DNA of 13,380 bases. Source: Alphaproteobacteria bacterium. Its GTDB lineage: Bacteria > Pseudomonadota > Alphaproteobacteria > Micavibrionales > Micavibrionaceae. The notes beneath the pieces were generated by a model, which was not told the DNA's origin, made no database searches, and was given only the letters and a program-made list of their open reading frames with translations. Below are positions 6,671 to 13,380 of this stretch, piece by piece. A program made the translations under genes and the position numbers. The stretch covers positions 1-13,380 of the forward strand of contig NZVS01000010.1 in the NCBI GenBank assembly GCA_002701555.1, in the 5' to 3' direction. Every line of letters starts with the position of its first letter. Within the stretch, counting starts at the first letter, position 1.

Positions 6671-7009
6671 TTAATCCATATCTGTTTCTACTAACGCTAC
6701 TTCGGCGTCTTCAACAATGTAGCCATATGGCTCTGCGCTTGCTTCATCGCGTGTAATTTTACCATTGCTATTAAGATCCATTTCTGCAAATGAATAACCT
6801 CTAACAGCAGGCATTGTCGCTGTTGCGTAGTCAAATTCAATTGGGTTTACAATAAAGTTATTGTCAAGATCCATCATTTCAAATGCTTGAAGTGTTGATG
6901 TGCTTGGAGCCACTCTAAGCTCAGCTTCGTTTTCATAGTGCATTTCACCTGCAATAGCTGGTGTTGCAATAACGGCAAGTGCTGCTGCTGATAATAGTAG
7001 GCGTTTCAT
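6671..7009 (-). CDS. Exported EF-hand protein, paralogue A
   Basis: The 112-residue product starts with a signal peptide (MKRLLLSAAALAVIATPAIA, cleavage after residue 20). AAGGAG precedes the ATG at 7009. Two EF-hand loops are visible: residues 47-58 (DLDNNFIVNPIE), with Phe replacing the usual Gly at position 6, and 78-89 (DLNSNGKITRDE), canonical. Between them is the motif PAVRGYSF, shared with the neighbour at 7167-7607. The C terminus is acidic and short. It is probably a periplasmic or secreted Ca2+-binding protein. A dedicated terminator follows at 6624-6658 and the gene is separated from its upstream paralogue by another terminator, so it is likely a single-gene unit. The function beyond Ca2+ binding is not recognised. 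Confidence 0.83.
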   Translation of the reverse strand: MKRLLLSAAALAVIATPAIAGEMHYENEAELRVAPSTSTLQAFEMMDLDNNFIVNPIEFDYATATMPAVRGYSFAEMDLNSNGKITRDEASAEPYGYIVEDAEVALVETDMD

Positions 7010-7089
7010 AATAAATCTCCTTAGATTTCAAAGTTTTTAAGTTCCAATTATGCAATACAAACAAATTTGGTAAGCCATAAGTTCCTTTT

Positions 7090-7107
7090 GTTACAAACAG
7101 TTACAAA
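7090..7107 (-). promoter_or_regulatory. Direct repeat TTTGTAAC x2, possible activator site
   Basis: On the minus strand TTTGTAAC occurs twice (7100-7107 and 7090-7097), start-to-start 10 bases, about one helical turn. The repeats lie 80-98 bases upstream of the ATG at 7009, a reasonable place for an activator such as an OmpR-family regulator. Only a weak -10 (CATAAT, 7047-7052) was seen downstream. Motif-based inference. Confidence 0.3.
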
Positions 7108-7110
7108 AGC

Positions 7111-7139
7111 AAAAAACCCTGCTCGAAAGCAGGGCTTTT
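7111..7139 (-). terminator. Rho-independent terminator after the 7167-7607 gene
   Basis: CCCTGCT (7117-7123) pairs with AGCAGGG (7128-7134). On the minus strand the loop is TTCG and the stem is followed by TTTTTT (7116-7111). This ends the transcript of the gene whose stop is at 7167. Confidence 0.88.
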
Positions 7140-7166
7140 CAACTACATCTAATCTAAAATGATATT

Positions 7167-7607
7167 TTAGTAAGTTGTTGTTGTGCGTGTTGTAGAAGTA
7201 TTTGTTTTAACATGTACAGCACCATCATGATGAACATTCATGTTAGGGTCTACATATACTTGGCGCTCAACAACCACTGGATCTTTTACAACTGTTTTTA
7301 CAACTGTTTTTTGAGCAGAAGCAGCTTGTGGGCTTACTTTCTTCGCTTCGGAACGTGTAATTTTCCCGTTACCGTTTACATCAAGTCCTGAGAATGAGTA
7401 ACCGCGAACTGCTGGGTAGTGATCATAGGCCCAGTCATATTCAATTGTGTCCACAACCCAATTATTGTCCAAATCCATTCTGTCAAAAGCTTGAAGAGGG
7501 GATATTTCTGGAGTTGTATAAACAACTCTCTCTGTTACTGTTTCGGCACTGGCTACCCCAGTTGTACCTATAATAATGGCAGATGCCAATAGAGCTAGAC
7601 GTTTCAT
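7167..7607 (-). CDS. Exported EF-hand protein, paralogue B
   Basis: The 146-residue product begins with a signal peptide (MKRLALLASAIIIGTTGVASA, cleavage near residue 21); AGGA precedes the ATG. It is clearly related to the gene at 6671-7009: both share LQAF, MDLDNN, IEYD/IEFD, PAVRGYSF and GKITR in the same order. EF-hand loops are residues 45-56 (DLDNNWVVDTIE; Trp replaces Gly at position 6) and 76-87 (DVNGNGKITRSE, canonical). Unlike its paralogue it has an extra tail of about 55 residues with Val/Lys-rich strands (KTVVKTVVKDPVVVERQVYV) and a Thr-rich end (TSTTRTTTTY). It is probably periplasmic or extracellular and Ca2+-binding. It has its own candidate promoter and terminator. Confidence 0.83.
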   Translation of the reverse strand: MKRLALLASAIIIGTTGVASAETVTERVVYTTPEISPLQAFDRMDLDNNWVVDTIEYDWAYDHYPAVRGYSFSGLDVNGNGKITRSEAKKVSPQAASAQKTVVKTVVKDPVVVERQVYVDPNMNVHHDGAVHVKTNTSTTRTTTTY

Positions 7608-7626
7608 GGTTTATTTTCCTTTCCCA

Positions 7627-7654
7627 ATTAAATTGTCTTAAATCGTGTAATCAA
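7627..7654 (-). promoter_or_regulatory. Candidate promoter of EF-hand paralogue B
   Basis: Read on the minus strand, TTGATT (7654-7649) and TTTAAT (7632-7627) are separated by 16 bases. The start of transcription would fall near 7620, leaving a short leader that contains the AGGA ribosome-binding site. Motif match only. Confidence 0.4.
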
Positions 7655-7710
7655 CGCATCAGGAAAGATTTAGTGCCAAAAAAAATTAAAAAAAGTGCAT
7701 TTAGAATGAT

Positions 7711-10629
7711 TTAGACTATGAATGCGCCGTTGTTATAGAGATTCTGTGCTGTCTCTCCGGTTACCTCACCATAAACAATTCCAGCATATTGAAAGTCCGC
7801 ACCAACTCCATCACTATTTATGAAGATATTAGCGCGAGAGTCGCCAACCGAGTCAAACTGAACGAAATTATTTATATCAGACGTCCCCGCATTAAAACCA
7901 CTTAGCAAGTCCGAGATATCAATGCGGTCATTTTCAGACATCTTAAAGTCTTTAATTCTGTCGATACTAGTCAAATCAAGATGGAAAATATCAGCGCCTG
8001 CCCCACCAATGAGGAAATCTATACCATTCCCACCGATTAACTCGTCATTCCCCTCATGACCATATAGCGCGTCAACACCATCCCTTCCGTATAATGTATC
8101 ATTGCCTGCACCAGCATATAATTTATCGCCGTCTGCACCACCGTCTAAATAATCGTCTCCTTGACCGCCAAGCAGTTTGTCCTTGCCAACCCCTCCGAAT
8201 AACGAGTCATTTCCACCATCGCCTCTTAGCTCATCATTTCCTGCATCGCCATTCAAAGTATCATTATGGTCACCACCATACATAAGGTCGTGCCAGTCAC
8301 CACCATTAAGCTGGTCCGATCCTGATCCGCCTGCAAGAATATCCCTACCGCCATCACCGTGAATAACGTCATCGCCTGCATCGCCATAAAGACGATCGTT
8401 GCCATCACCACCATTCAAAGTGTCATTACCATTTTCACCGCGCAGCAGATCATTTCCTGCCTCGCCACTCAGAACATCATTACCATCACCGCCATAAAGC
8501 CAATCGTCCCCTGCGCCGCCATAAATGCTGTCATCACCACCATATGCCCTTACAACATCAACACCGTCCCCTGCGTAAAAACGTTCAGCTTCAATGGAAC
8601 CATACAGGTGATTGTTATTTTCATCGCCATAAATAACAAGACCATTCGAGTTAACAAAGTCATTCAGTTGTGCCCATGTGTATGTGACATCGCTGAATAT
8701 GAAATTTTCAAAATCATATACACGGTCATCTCCATATGCACCTTTGGAGTCAGTAAGGCGTGCACTTGTAGCATCTAGAATTTCGATAATGAAATCTGTA
8801 ATAACTGCATTATAGGCGAGGCTATCGTCCCCTGCCCCGCCATAGAGATAGTCACTACCGGCGGAGGCATTAATTAAATCATTTCCACGGCCGGCGTTTA
8901 CAATATTATCAAGGGAATTAGTCGTAATTGTATCATTACCATCACCGGTAGAGGCATTTTCAATATTGCTTGCGGCTGACAGGTTAAGGGATTTTCCTGC
9001 AACTGAACTGCTTGTTCCCCCCTTCATATTCAAAGAAATATCTCCACGCACAGCCGCCAGATTCATATCATCTATGCCACCATTAGTGTCGTTAATTGTC
9101 TTTCCTTCAACATATGCATCTGTGAAAGCATATACATTATCAGCAGCATCATTTCCAAGGAAAGACAACTCAAGTGACTCCATCGTACCCGTCGCGCCTG
9201 AAGCAATGTCCTGAACACGCACAGTCCAGGTTCCCGCACTATCTTCTCCCCAATGGGCCACAGATGAAAACTCAAAATCCACACCATTGAATAATGACCA
9301 GTTACTATCATCATGATGTGGAAACTGCGTAAAAGCGCCGTTTTTGACGGTATTCATTAAAACAGACTCAGTACCGTCAGGGCTTATCAGGGTAATAATA
9401 AGATCACCTGCACGTGCATGTAGAAGGCTCACATCAAGAGTTACATGCTCAATAGAAATATTTTCTGTTATATTGAATGTAAAGTTGGTGACACCGTTAT
9501 CAACCAAATTTTGGGAAGGGTTCAATGATTGGGAAACTGTTTCAATATTGGCATATGTTTTCTGCTCCGTCCATGTTTCTGCCATTCGGACAGCATCATG
9601 CGCATCAAGTAAGCCAAACCCAACTTCGTGTGAATAAAGCATGCCCCCACCGTTCCAAAATGAAGAGCCGTTATCTTGATAGCCTATATCATTGTCGGCT
9701 GCAGTCATTCGTGATGATAAAGCAAGAATTTCCTGAACATCACGGTAACCAAGGTCAGCATTTGCCTCATACATCAGGGCAATAACCCCTGAAACAGTCG
9801 GTGCAGAAAATGATGTTCCGCTCACAAGTTGGAAACCACCATCATTATCAGTGCTCATAACCAGATTTCCGGGTGCAGATGTCAAAACAGCAGCTCCTGG
9901 TGTAGAGAATTCAGCTAATGTACCGTCCTCTTTGGTCGCGCCTACTGTAATTGTGAAAGGGGAGTTTTGAAAGTTGTGGTAATTAACATTATCATCGCCA
10001 AGCCCACTGTTTCCTGCGGAAAATACTATTGAAGTTCCTAGCCCTCCGCGCCCTTGTGAAACAAGGTCAAGCATATCGGAATACACTTCTGAGTAATCAT
10101 TACCTGAATAGTTAATATCAAATTTATCGCTAAACGGGTCTACTGATCCCCAGCTGTTATTCATTACGTCCGAGTTGGTCGCCAATGCATGCTGGAACCC
10201 TTCCCTAACATCCAGAAAAGTGCCATTGGAAAAAGTACGGCGAATTCCCACAATTTCGGAATCGAACGCAACACCCACCATGTTTGCACCATTATCATCG
10301 GCTGCGATAATGCCCGCAACCCATGTTCCGTGGTTTTCGCCGGAAGACATATGTCTGGCATCCTGATCATTGCTGCCTGATGTGTCTAAATCAAGATCGG
10401 TACGATAATTGGCTGAAAGGTCTGAGTGATTGTAATTGATACCCTCATCAAAAACAGCGACACGGATGCCTGACCCTGTGTAGTCTTCCCAGACTTCGTC
10501 TGCGTTAATTCCCCAAGTGCCTGCAAGATTCCATTGAAAATTAGGATCTGACGTATTTAAATACGGATCATTAGGTATTGCATAGTTTTCTTCTTCTAAT
10601 TCCGATATATAGCTATAAATCTCTGACAT
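7711..10629 (-). CDS. Kexin-like subtilisin-family serine protease with P domain and RTX repeats
   Basis: The ATG at 10629 (preceded by GGGGA) is preferred to an in-frame TTG at 10647. The 972-residue, cysteine-free product has no signal peptide. Residues about 20-355 are a peptidase S8 domain: Asp61 in VAVFDEGI, His100 in NHGTWVAGIIAA, oxyanion Asn207 in SAGNSG and Ser273 in SGTSFSAP. Residues about 370-495 are a P (Homo B) domain (DLIITLISPDGTESVL, AGTWTVRVQD). A short RTX block (about 559-601), a FENFIFSDVTYTWAQLNDF segment and a long RTX block (about 666-878) follow, then a T1SS-type end (DRIKDFKMSENDRIDISDLL; final FIV). The S8 domain starts directly with the kexin-like NDPYL..QWNL segment; no propeptide is visible. 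It should be exported by type I secretion and act as an extracellular Ca2+-dependent protease. Its substrate is unknown, and no transporter is nearby. Confidence 0.9.
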   Translation of the reverse strand: MSEIYSYISELEEENYAIPNDPYLNTSDPNFQWNLAGTWGINADEVWEDYTGSGIRVAVFDEGINYNHSDLSANYRTDLDLDTSGSNDQDARHMSSGENHGTWVAGIIAADDNGANMVGVAFDSEIVGIRRTFSNGTFLDVREGFQHALATNSDVMNNSWGSVDPFSDKFDINYSGNDYSEVYSDMLDLVSQGRGGLGTSIVFSAGNSGLGDDNVNYHNFQNSPFTITVGATKEDGTLAEFSTPGAAVLTSAPGNLVMSTDNDGGFQLVSGTSFSAPTVSGVIALMYEANADLGYRDVQEILALSSRMTAADNDIGYQDNGSSFWNGGGMLYSHEVGFGLLDAHDAVRMAETWTEQKTYANIETVSQSLNPSQNLVDNGVTNFTFNITENISIEHVTLDVSLLHARAGDLIITLISPDGTESVLMNTVKNGAFTQFPHHDDSNWSLFNGVDFEFSSVAHWGEDSAGTWTVRVQDIASGATGTMESLELSFLGNDAADNVYAFTDAYVEGKTINDTNGGIDDMNLAAVRGDISLNMKGGTSSSVAGKSLNLSAASNIENASTGDGNDTITTNSLDNIVNAGRGNDLINASAGSDYLYGGAGDDSLAYNAVITDFIIEILDATSARLTDSKGAYGDDRVYDFENFIFSDVTYTWAQLNDFVNSNGLVIYGDENNNHLYGSIEAERFYAGDGVDVVRAYGGDDSIYGGAGDDWLYGGDGNDVLSGEAGNDLLRGENGNDTLNGGDGNDRLYGDAGDDVIHGDGGRDILAGGSGSDQLNGGDWHDLMYGGDHNDTLNGDAGNDELRGDGGNDSLFGGVGKDKLLGGQGDDYLDGGADGDKLYAGAGNDTLYGRDGVDALYGHEGNDELIGGNGIDFLIGGAGADIFHLDLTSIDRIKDFKMSENDRIDISDLLSGFNAGTSDINNFVQFDSVGDSRANIFINSDGVGADFQYAGIVYGEVTGETAQNLYNNGAFIV
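7996..8634 (-). repeat. RTX nonapeptide-coding repeat array of the protease
   Basis: More than twenty GGxGNDxLx-type nonapeptides run continuously on the minus strand (for example GGDGNDVLS, GGDGNDRLY, GGNGIDFLI). They form the Ca2+-binding beta-roll ahead of the secretion signal. A shorter block lies at about 8827-8955. Long open frames on the opposite strand here are by-products of the repeats. Confidence 0.9.
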
Positions 10630-10734
10630 TGCTTTATGATTCCCCAAACACTATTTCATCATAAAAGGGTTATATAAGTGTTAAATTGAAAAAGTATTTG
10701 AATAAAATTTTATACATTTACCCGCTTTATTTTA

Positions 10735-10763
10735 TTGACATAAACTTGCAGCCTCTTTATATA
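10735..10763 (+). promoter_or_regulatory. Sigma-70-type promoter for the 10784 gene
   Basis: A perfect TTGACA (10735-10740) is followed after 17 bases by TATATA (10758-10763). Transcription would begin near 10770, just ahead of GGAGG (10774-10778) and the ATG at 10784. The ATG at 10763 falls inside the -10 element, which argues against it as a start. Confidence 0.65.
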
Positions 10764-10783
10764 TGCCCCAAATGGAGGATGTT

Positions 10784-11119
10784 ATGATTGCTACTAGATT
10801 ATTTTCACGTGTAAAAGAAAGCCTTACCGATGCCTGGCGTGTCTCAAATATGTATGATGAGGCTCGCGATTTTGACCGCCGTGCATATTCTGCGATTATC
10901 CAATGTGATAGCACTGAAACTGCGTTAAAGCAGTATGACAGGCTGGAGGGCGAGTTACACTCTGCCAAGAAAACCAACCTTATACCCGAACATCACAAAA
11001 TGCCATTTGCCCAAGAGAGACTTGATGAAAAGCCTTGGGATCAGGTAAAAGCTGCTCTTAAAAAAGAAAATGGTATAAAAATTATGTGCAATGCCATTAT
11101 AAGGCCGCCCCTTAGGTAA
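10784..11119 (+). CDS. Small protein of unknown function, tandem paralogue 1
   Basis: The start at 10784 is chosen because GGAGG stands 5 bases upstream and a good promoter ends at 10763. The 111-residue product has no signal peptide, membrane segment or motif that I recognise. It is charged and predicted mostly helical. It is related to the next gene: both align over about 75 residues from DFD with Y, C, A-K, L, K, P, E-L-DE-W, K and a terminal I-x(4)-I pattern (DFDRRAYSAIIQC versus DFDTNLYGSLSRC; ERLDEKPWDQVKAAL versus ENLHDEEWGILKKDF). It is divergent from the protease gene at 10629. A cytoplasmic location is likely; no function is assigned. Confidence 0.75.
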   Translation: MIATRLFSRVKESLTDAWRVSNMYDEARDFDRRAYSAIIQCDSTETALKQYDRLEGELHSAKKTNLIPEHHKMPFAQERLDEKPWDQVKAALKKENGIKIMCNAIIRPPLR

Positions 11120-11162
11120 TAGGACAAGAAAAAAATTAATTTTATAACACAAGGTATTTCGC

Positions 11163-11495
11163 ATGGGCTTAGTTCAAGGCTACAAATCCCTCAAAAAGTT
11201 TTTAAAAGAAAATTTTGAGAGCGCTAACTTAACTATGAGAGAAGATGATTTTGATACTAATCTCTACGGAAGTCTCTCCAGATGTAAAACTGTTGAGGAA
11301 GCCGCTAAGGTACTTAGCGAGCACAAATCAGATCTAACAAATTTGAAAAGCCAAGGCGAAATCAGCGCCGATTACTCCCTCCCCGTTACCCTTGAAAATC
11401 TACATGACGAGGAATGGGGAATTTTGAAGAAAGACTTTGGACGAAAACATATGTCTCATATAATTTCGTCTGCTATGATTGCTTGTCCTCAATAA
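11163..11495 (+). CDS. Small protein of unknown function, tandem paralogue 2
   Basis: The 110-residue product is a diverged copy of the protein encoded at 10784-11119 and lies 43 bases behind it on the same strand, probably in the same transcript; AAGG at 11151-11154 is the likely ribosome-binding site. The N-terminal 25 residues (MGLVQGYKSLKKFLKENFES) are basic and amphipathic; the rest is charged and predicted helical, with conserved DFD, LHDEEW and a terminal SHIISSAMI. There is no signal peptide or membrane segment. The gene converges on the lipoprotein gene with only 9 bases between stop codons and no intervening terminator. The function is not recognised. Confidence 0.75.
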   Translation: MGLVQGYKSLKKFLKENFESANLTMREDDFDTNLYGSLSRCKTVEEAAKVLSEHKSDLTNLKSQGEISADYSLPVTLENLHDEEWGILKKDFGRKHMSHIISSAMIACPQ

Positions 11496-11504
11496 AATTT
11501 ACTA

Positions 11505-12416
11505 CTACTGAGGTAGAAGATCAAAATATAGTCGGTTACCATATTGCCCTGACGGGGGCAGGATATTGGCTTTCTGGATTGTAACAGGGCTATTTAATTC
11601 AATAACCATTCTGGCTGTGCCGTTGGCTGCGGTTGAGGCCGTAATACCCTCTACCACCCCGGAACCAGCAAGGCTATTTTGTGCCGCCCAAAAAGTACCG
11701 GGCAATTCTACCACTAAAATACCATTTGTATTATCAAGATCAGTCGTAAACTGGCTTTGTTGTGCAAGGTCTAAAACAACACGAGTTGCCGCACCGTTTT
11801 TACCAAAACGGACATTTGTTACTTGGTTTGTCGGAGCAATCTGGGCAGCTGGTGCTGTCACCGTTTGAGTATTAGTTTGGGTAGAAATGATTTCTGTTTG
11901 CGCAGGCAAGGGAACTGATGAAGATGATAGAGCAATAGCGTAATCCTGGTTTATCCTCTCCAGCTCAAGGCTCAAATCTTTTAGTTGACCATCGGCAGCC
12001 ATAATTTTTTGCATAACATTACGCAAAGTCCCAACTTCGCTACGAAGGCGCTTTACCTCCTCTTCCAGAAGAACCAAACGTGCGGCATCACCCTTTAAAA
12101 GGGTTTCGCGAACAGGCATATTTGGAGTTTGTACAGCGGTAGATGTTACCGTTTCAGTCGGAAGACTTGGTGCAGTACCAGCATTTTCAACTGATACTGT
12201 TTTGGTTTCGACTGTTTGTACGGGAACAGGAGTGTTGGTCGTTGTGTTAACAATCGTGTCTTCCACAACCACAGGCGGTAGGGTTGAAGGATCTCGGTGA
12301 TCCATAATCCAGATTTCCTCAGGCGTCTCTTGCACTTCTTTTAATTCGTCATTGCCCCAGATATAGTTGCAGGCTGATAAGAGACATACAGATGATAAAA
12401 GTAAGGCACGGCGCAT
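11505..12416 (-). CDS. Lipoprotein with coiled coil and C-terminal AMIN domain
   Basis: The 303-residue product begins with a lipoprotein signal (MRRALLLSSVCLLSAC) whose lipobox LSAC puts the lipidated Cys at 16; Asn at +2 fits outer-membrane sorting. Residues 40-105 are a Thr/Val/Pro-rich linker, 108-158 a predicted coiled coil (LVLLEEEVKRLRSEVGTLRN), 160-195 a second low-complexity linker, and 198-302 an AMIN-like domain (VTNVRFGKNGAATRVVLDL, ILVVELPG, RLYFDLLPQ). AMIN domains anchor amidases and secretins to the cell wall or division site. No amidase or other catalytic domain follows, so this is probably a cell-envelope scaffold or regulator. AGGGA precedes the ATG at 12416. The gene is separated by about 90 bases from the glycosyltransferase gene on the same strand. 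Confidence 0.82.
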   Translation of the reverse strand: MRRALLLSSVCLLSACNYIWGNDELKEVQETPEEIWIMDHRDPSTLPPVVVEDTIVNTTTNTPVPVQTVETKTVSVENAGTAPSLPTETVTSTAVQTPNMPVRETLLKGDAARLVLLEEEVKRLRSEVGTLRNVMQKIMAADGQLKDLSLELERINQDYAIALSSSSVPLPAQTEIISTQTNTQTVTAPAAQIAPTNQVTNVRFGKNGAATRVVLDLAQQSQFTTDLDNTNGILVVELPGTFWAAQNSLAGSGVVEGITASTAANGTARMVIELNSPVTIQKANILPPSGQYGNRLYFDLLPQ

Positions 12417-12503
12417 TTAGTTGATTCCCTATCCGGTTTTAATTTACCAGCCAAGCTTAACTTTTTTTAAATGACATCAAAAGGTTGTATCGAAAGTTAT
12501 CAA

Positions 12504-13380
12504 CTACCCTTCTTCCAATACCACCTCTTGATAAAGTGCTAAATTTTTATCCATCATATGCTTGAACGTGAAGTTGTTCTCAAAGCGTGTACGACCTGCA
12601 AGCCCCATATCATAAACCTGCTGACGCTTCTCAATAGCCGTAGCTATAATTGCAGCAAGCGCATCTTCATCCCTGTGGGGAACCAACCACCCTGTTTCCC
12701 CTTCAATCACAGCCTCTGAGACACCGGCGACATCTGTTGCCACGACAGGAAGCTGGGCTCTCATCGCCTCCAGAATAGAACGCGGAAAGCCTTCCCAATT
12801 TGTAATTAATGCATATAAATCAGCATTCTCCAAAATTTCTGGTATGTCTTCACGCTCGCCCATAAAAGTGATTTTATCGCTCAAACCCAGCTTATCTGCC
12901 AGATTACCCGTTTCTGAGTTATCTCCACCGCCGACAAATGTCAGGTGCCAGTTAGTAGAATCTGCAACTGACAGGGCTTTTAACAAGGTTGCATGATCTT
13001 TTTGCGGTCCAAATCTGGCCACCATAATAATTTGCAGAGGCTTATTATCTTCCGTCACACTTCGATGGGGAGCGGGCAGCAAAAGCATTCCATTATGAAT
13101 GGTCTTAATTTTTTTTGTATTACAAACATTTTTTTTCAACGCGAGTTGCCGATCATATTCACTGACCGTAATGATACGCGAAGTAAAAAATGCCGCCAGT
13201 GTTTCAACTACACGATAGACAAAACGCTGTAGTGGCGGAACATTATCAGTAAAGGCCCATCCATGCGCCGTAAAAACCACAGGTATCCCTAGCGATCTTG
13301 CCGCCAGCCGTCCCAATAATCCGGCCTTTGATGAATGGCAGGAAACGATATCCGGCTTCTCCTGTTGTAAAGCATTTCTA
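12504..13380 (-). CDS. Family-4 glycosyltransferase, 5' end cut by window edge
   Basis: The frame is open to the right edge; the TTG at 13314-13316 is internal because the upstream codons encode the conserved PDIVSCHSSKAGLLGRLAA. About 291 residues are visible, missing roughly the first 80-100. The GT-B fold is recognisable from the N-domain segment IPVVFTAHGWAF, the second-domain start IIMVARFGPQKDHATLLKAL, VGGGDN, ITFMGEREDIPEIL and the nucleotide-sugar-binding EGFPRSILE (E-x7-E, about 12768-12794) followed by PVVATDVAGVSEAV. It transfers a sugar from a nucleotide-sugar donor onto a growing glycan, in the cytoplasm or at the inner membrane, most likely for exopolysaccharide, capsule or O-antigen synthesis. 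Donor and acceptor cannot be told. Further glycan genes may lie beyond the edge. Confidence 0.9.
   Translation of the reverse strand, partial: RNALQQEKPDIVSCHSSKAGLLGRLAARSLGIPVVFTAHGWAFTDNVPPLQRFVYRVVETLAAFFTSRIITVSEYDRQLALKKNVCNTKKIKTIHNGMLLLPAPHRSVTEDNKPLQIIMVARFGPQKDHATLLKALSVADSTNWHLTFVGGGDNSETGNLADKLGLSDKITFMGEREDIPEILENADLYALITNWEGFPRSILEAMRAQLPVVATDVAGVSEAVIEGETGWLVPHRDEDALAAIIATAIEKRQQVYDMGLAGRTRFENNFTFKHMMDKNLALYQEVVLEEG

Noticed and set aside
7627..7650. Two TTAA half-sites resembling a CtrA box
   Set aside because: The spacing is six bases instead of the required seven and the surroundings are A/T-rich; the sequence also fits an ordinary promoter.
8094..8778. Several plus-strand open frames opposite the protease RTX array
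   Set aside because: They are antisense to a well-supported gene, have biased repetitive composition (Ile/Thr- or His/Pro-rich) and no ribosome-binding site.
10630..10647. TTG start for the protease
   Set aside because: There is no ribosome-binding site before it; the ATG at 10629 is preceded by GGGGA.
10702..10713. Perfect palindrome ATAAAATTTTAT in the divergent intergenic region
   Set aside because: It is pure A/T in an A/T-rich spacer, so it is expected by chance; no second copy or link to promoter elements was seen.
13314..13316. TTG as the start of the glycosyltransferase
   Set aside because: The frame continues upstream with the conserved PDIV..HSSKAGLLGRL segment of family-4 enzymes, so the gene runs off the window.

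Overview
The window looks like chromosomal DNA of an alphaproteobacterium: A+T-leaning, densely packed, Gram-negative secretion and envelope genes, and an ECF sigma factor followed by a membrane-anchored partner. This assignment rests on general gene content; no rRNA or other phylogenetic marker is present. Both edges cut through genes.

Layout: (a) 3-3653, plus strand, two cysteine-free RTX proteins of the type I secretion (T1SS) class. The first is cut by the left edge and carries one complete and one degenerate C-type-lectin-like domain; the second carries a central beta-sandwich, carbohydrate-binding-like domain. (b) 3714-5236, plus strand, a housekeeping pair: the tRNA uridine-34 hydroxylase trhO and a glutathione S-transferase-family gene 8 nt behind it. 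(c) 5238-6552, minus strand, a compact apparent operon: a secreted EF-hand protein, an ECF sigma factor, then a small single-pass membrane protein placed like an anti-sigma factor. (d) 6671-7607, minus strand, two paralogous exported EF-hand proteins, each followed by its own rho-independent terminator. (e) 7711-10629, minus strand, a large kexin-like subtilase with a P domain and a long RTX tail, apparently secreted by T1SS. (f) 10784-11495, plus strand, two small, mutually related proteins of unknown function. (g) 11505-12416, minus strand, a lipoprotein with a coiled coil and a C-terminal AMIN domain. (h) 12504 to the right edge, minus strand, a family-4 glycosyltransferase cut by the edge.

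The unifying theme is calcium outside the cytoplasm: three RTX proteins that would fold on meeting external Ca2+, three exported EF-hand proteins, and an ECF sigma operon whose first gene is an exported EF-hand protein. The most interesting hypothesis is that this EF-hand/sigma/membrane-protein operon is a calcium- or cation-responsive envelope signalling unit, by analogy with the CnrX-CnrY-CnrH layout. The sequence shows the arrangement, not the function. No T1SS transporter gene lies in the window. No tRNA, rRNA, CRISPR array, insertion sequence or integrase was recognised. All intergenic gaps are shorter than about 160 bases.
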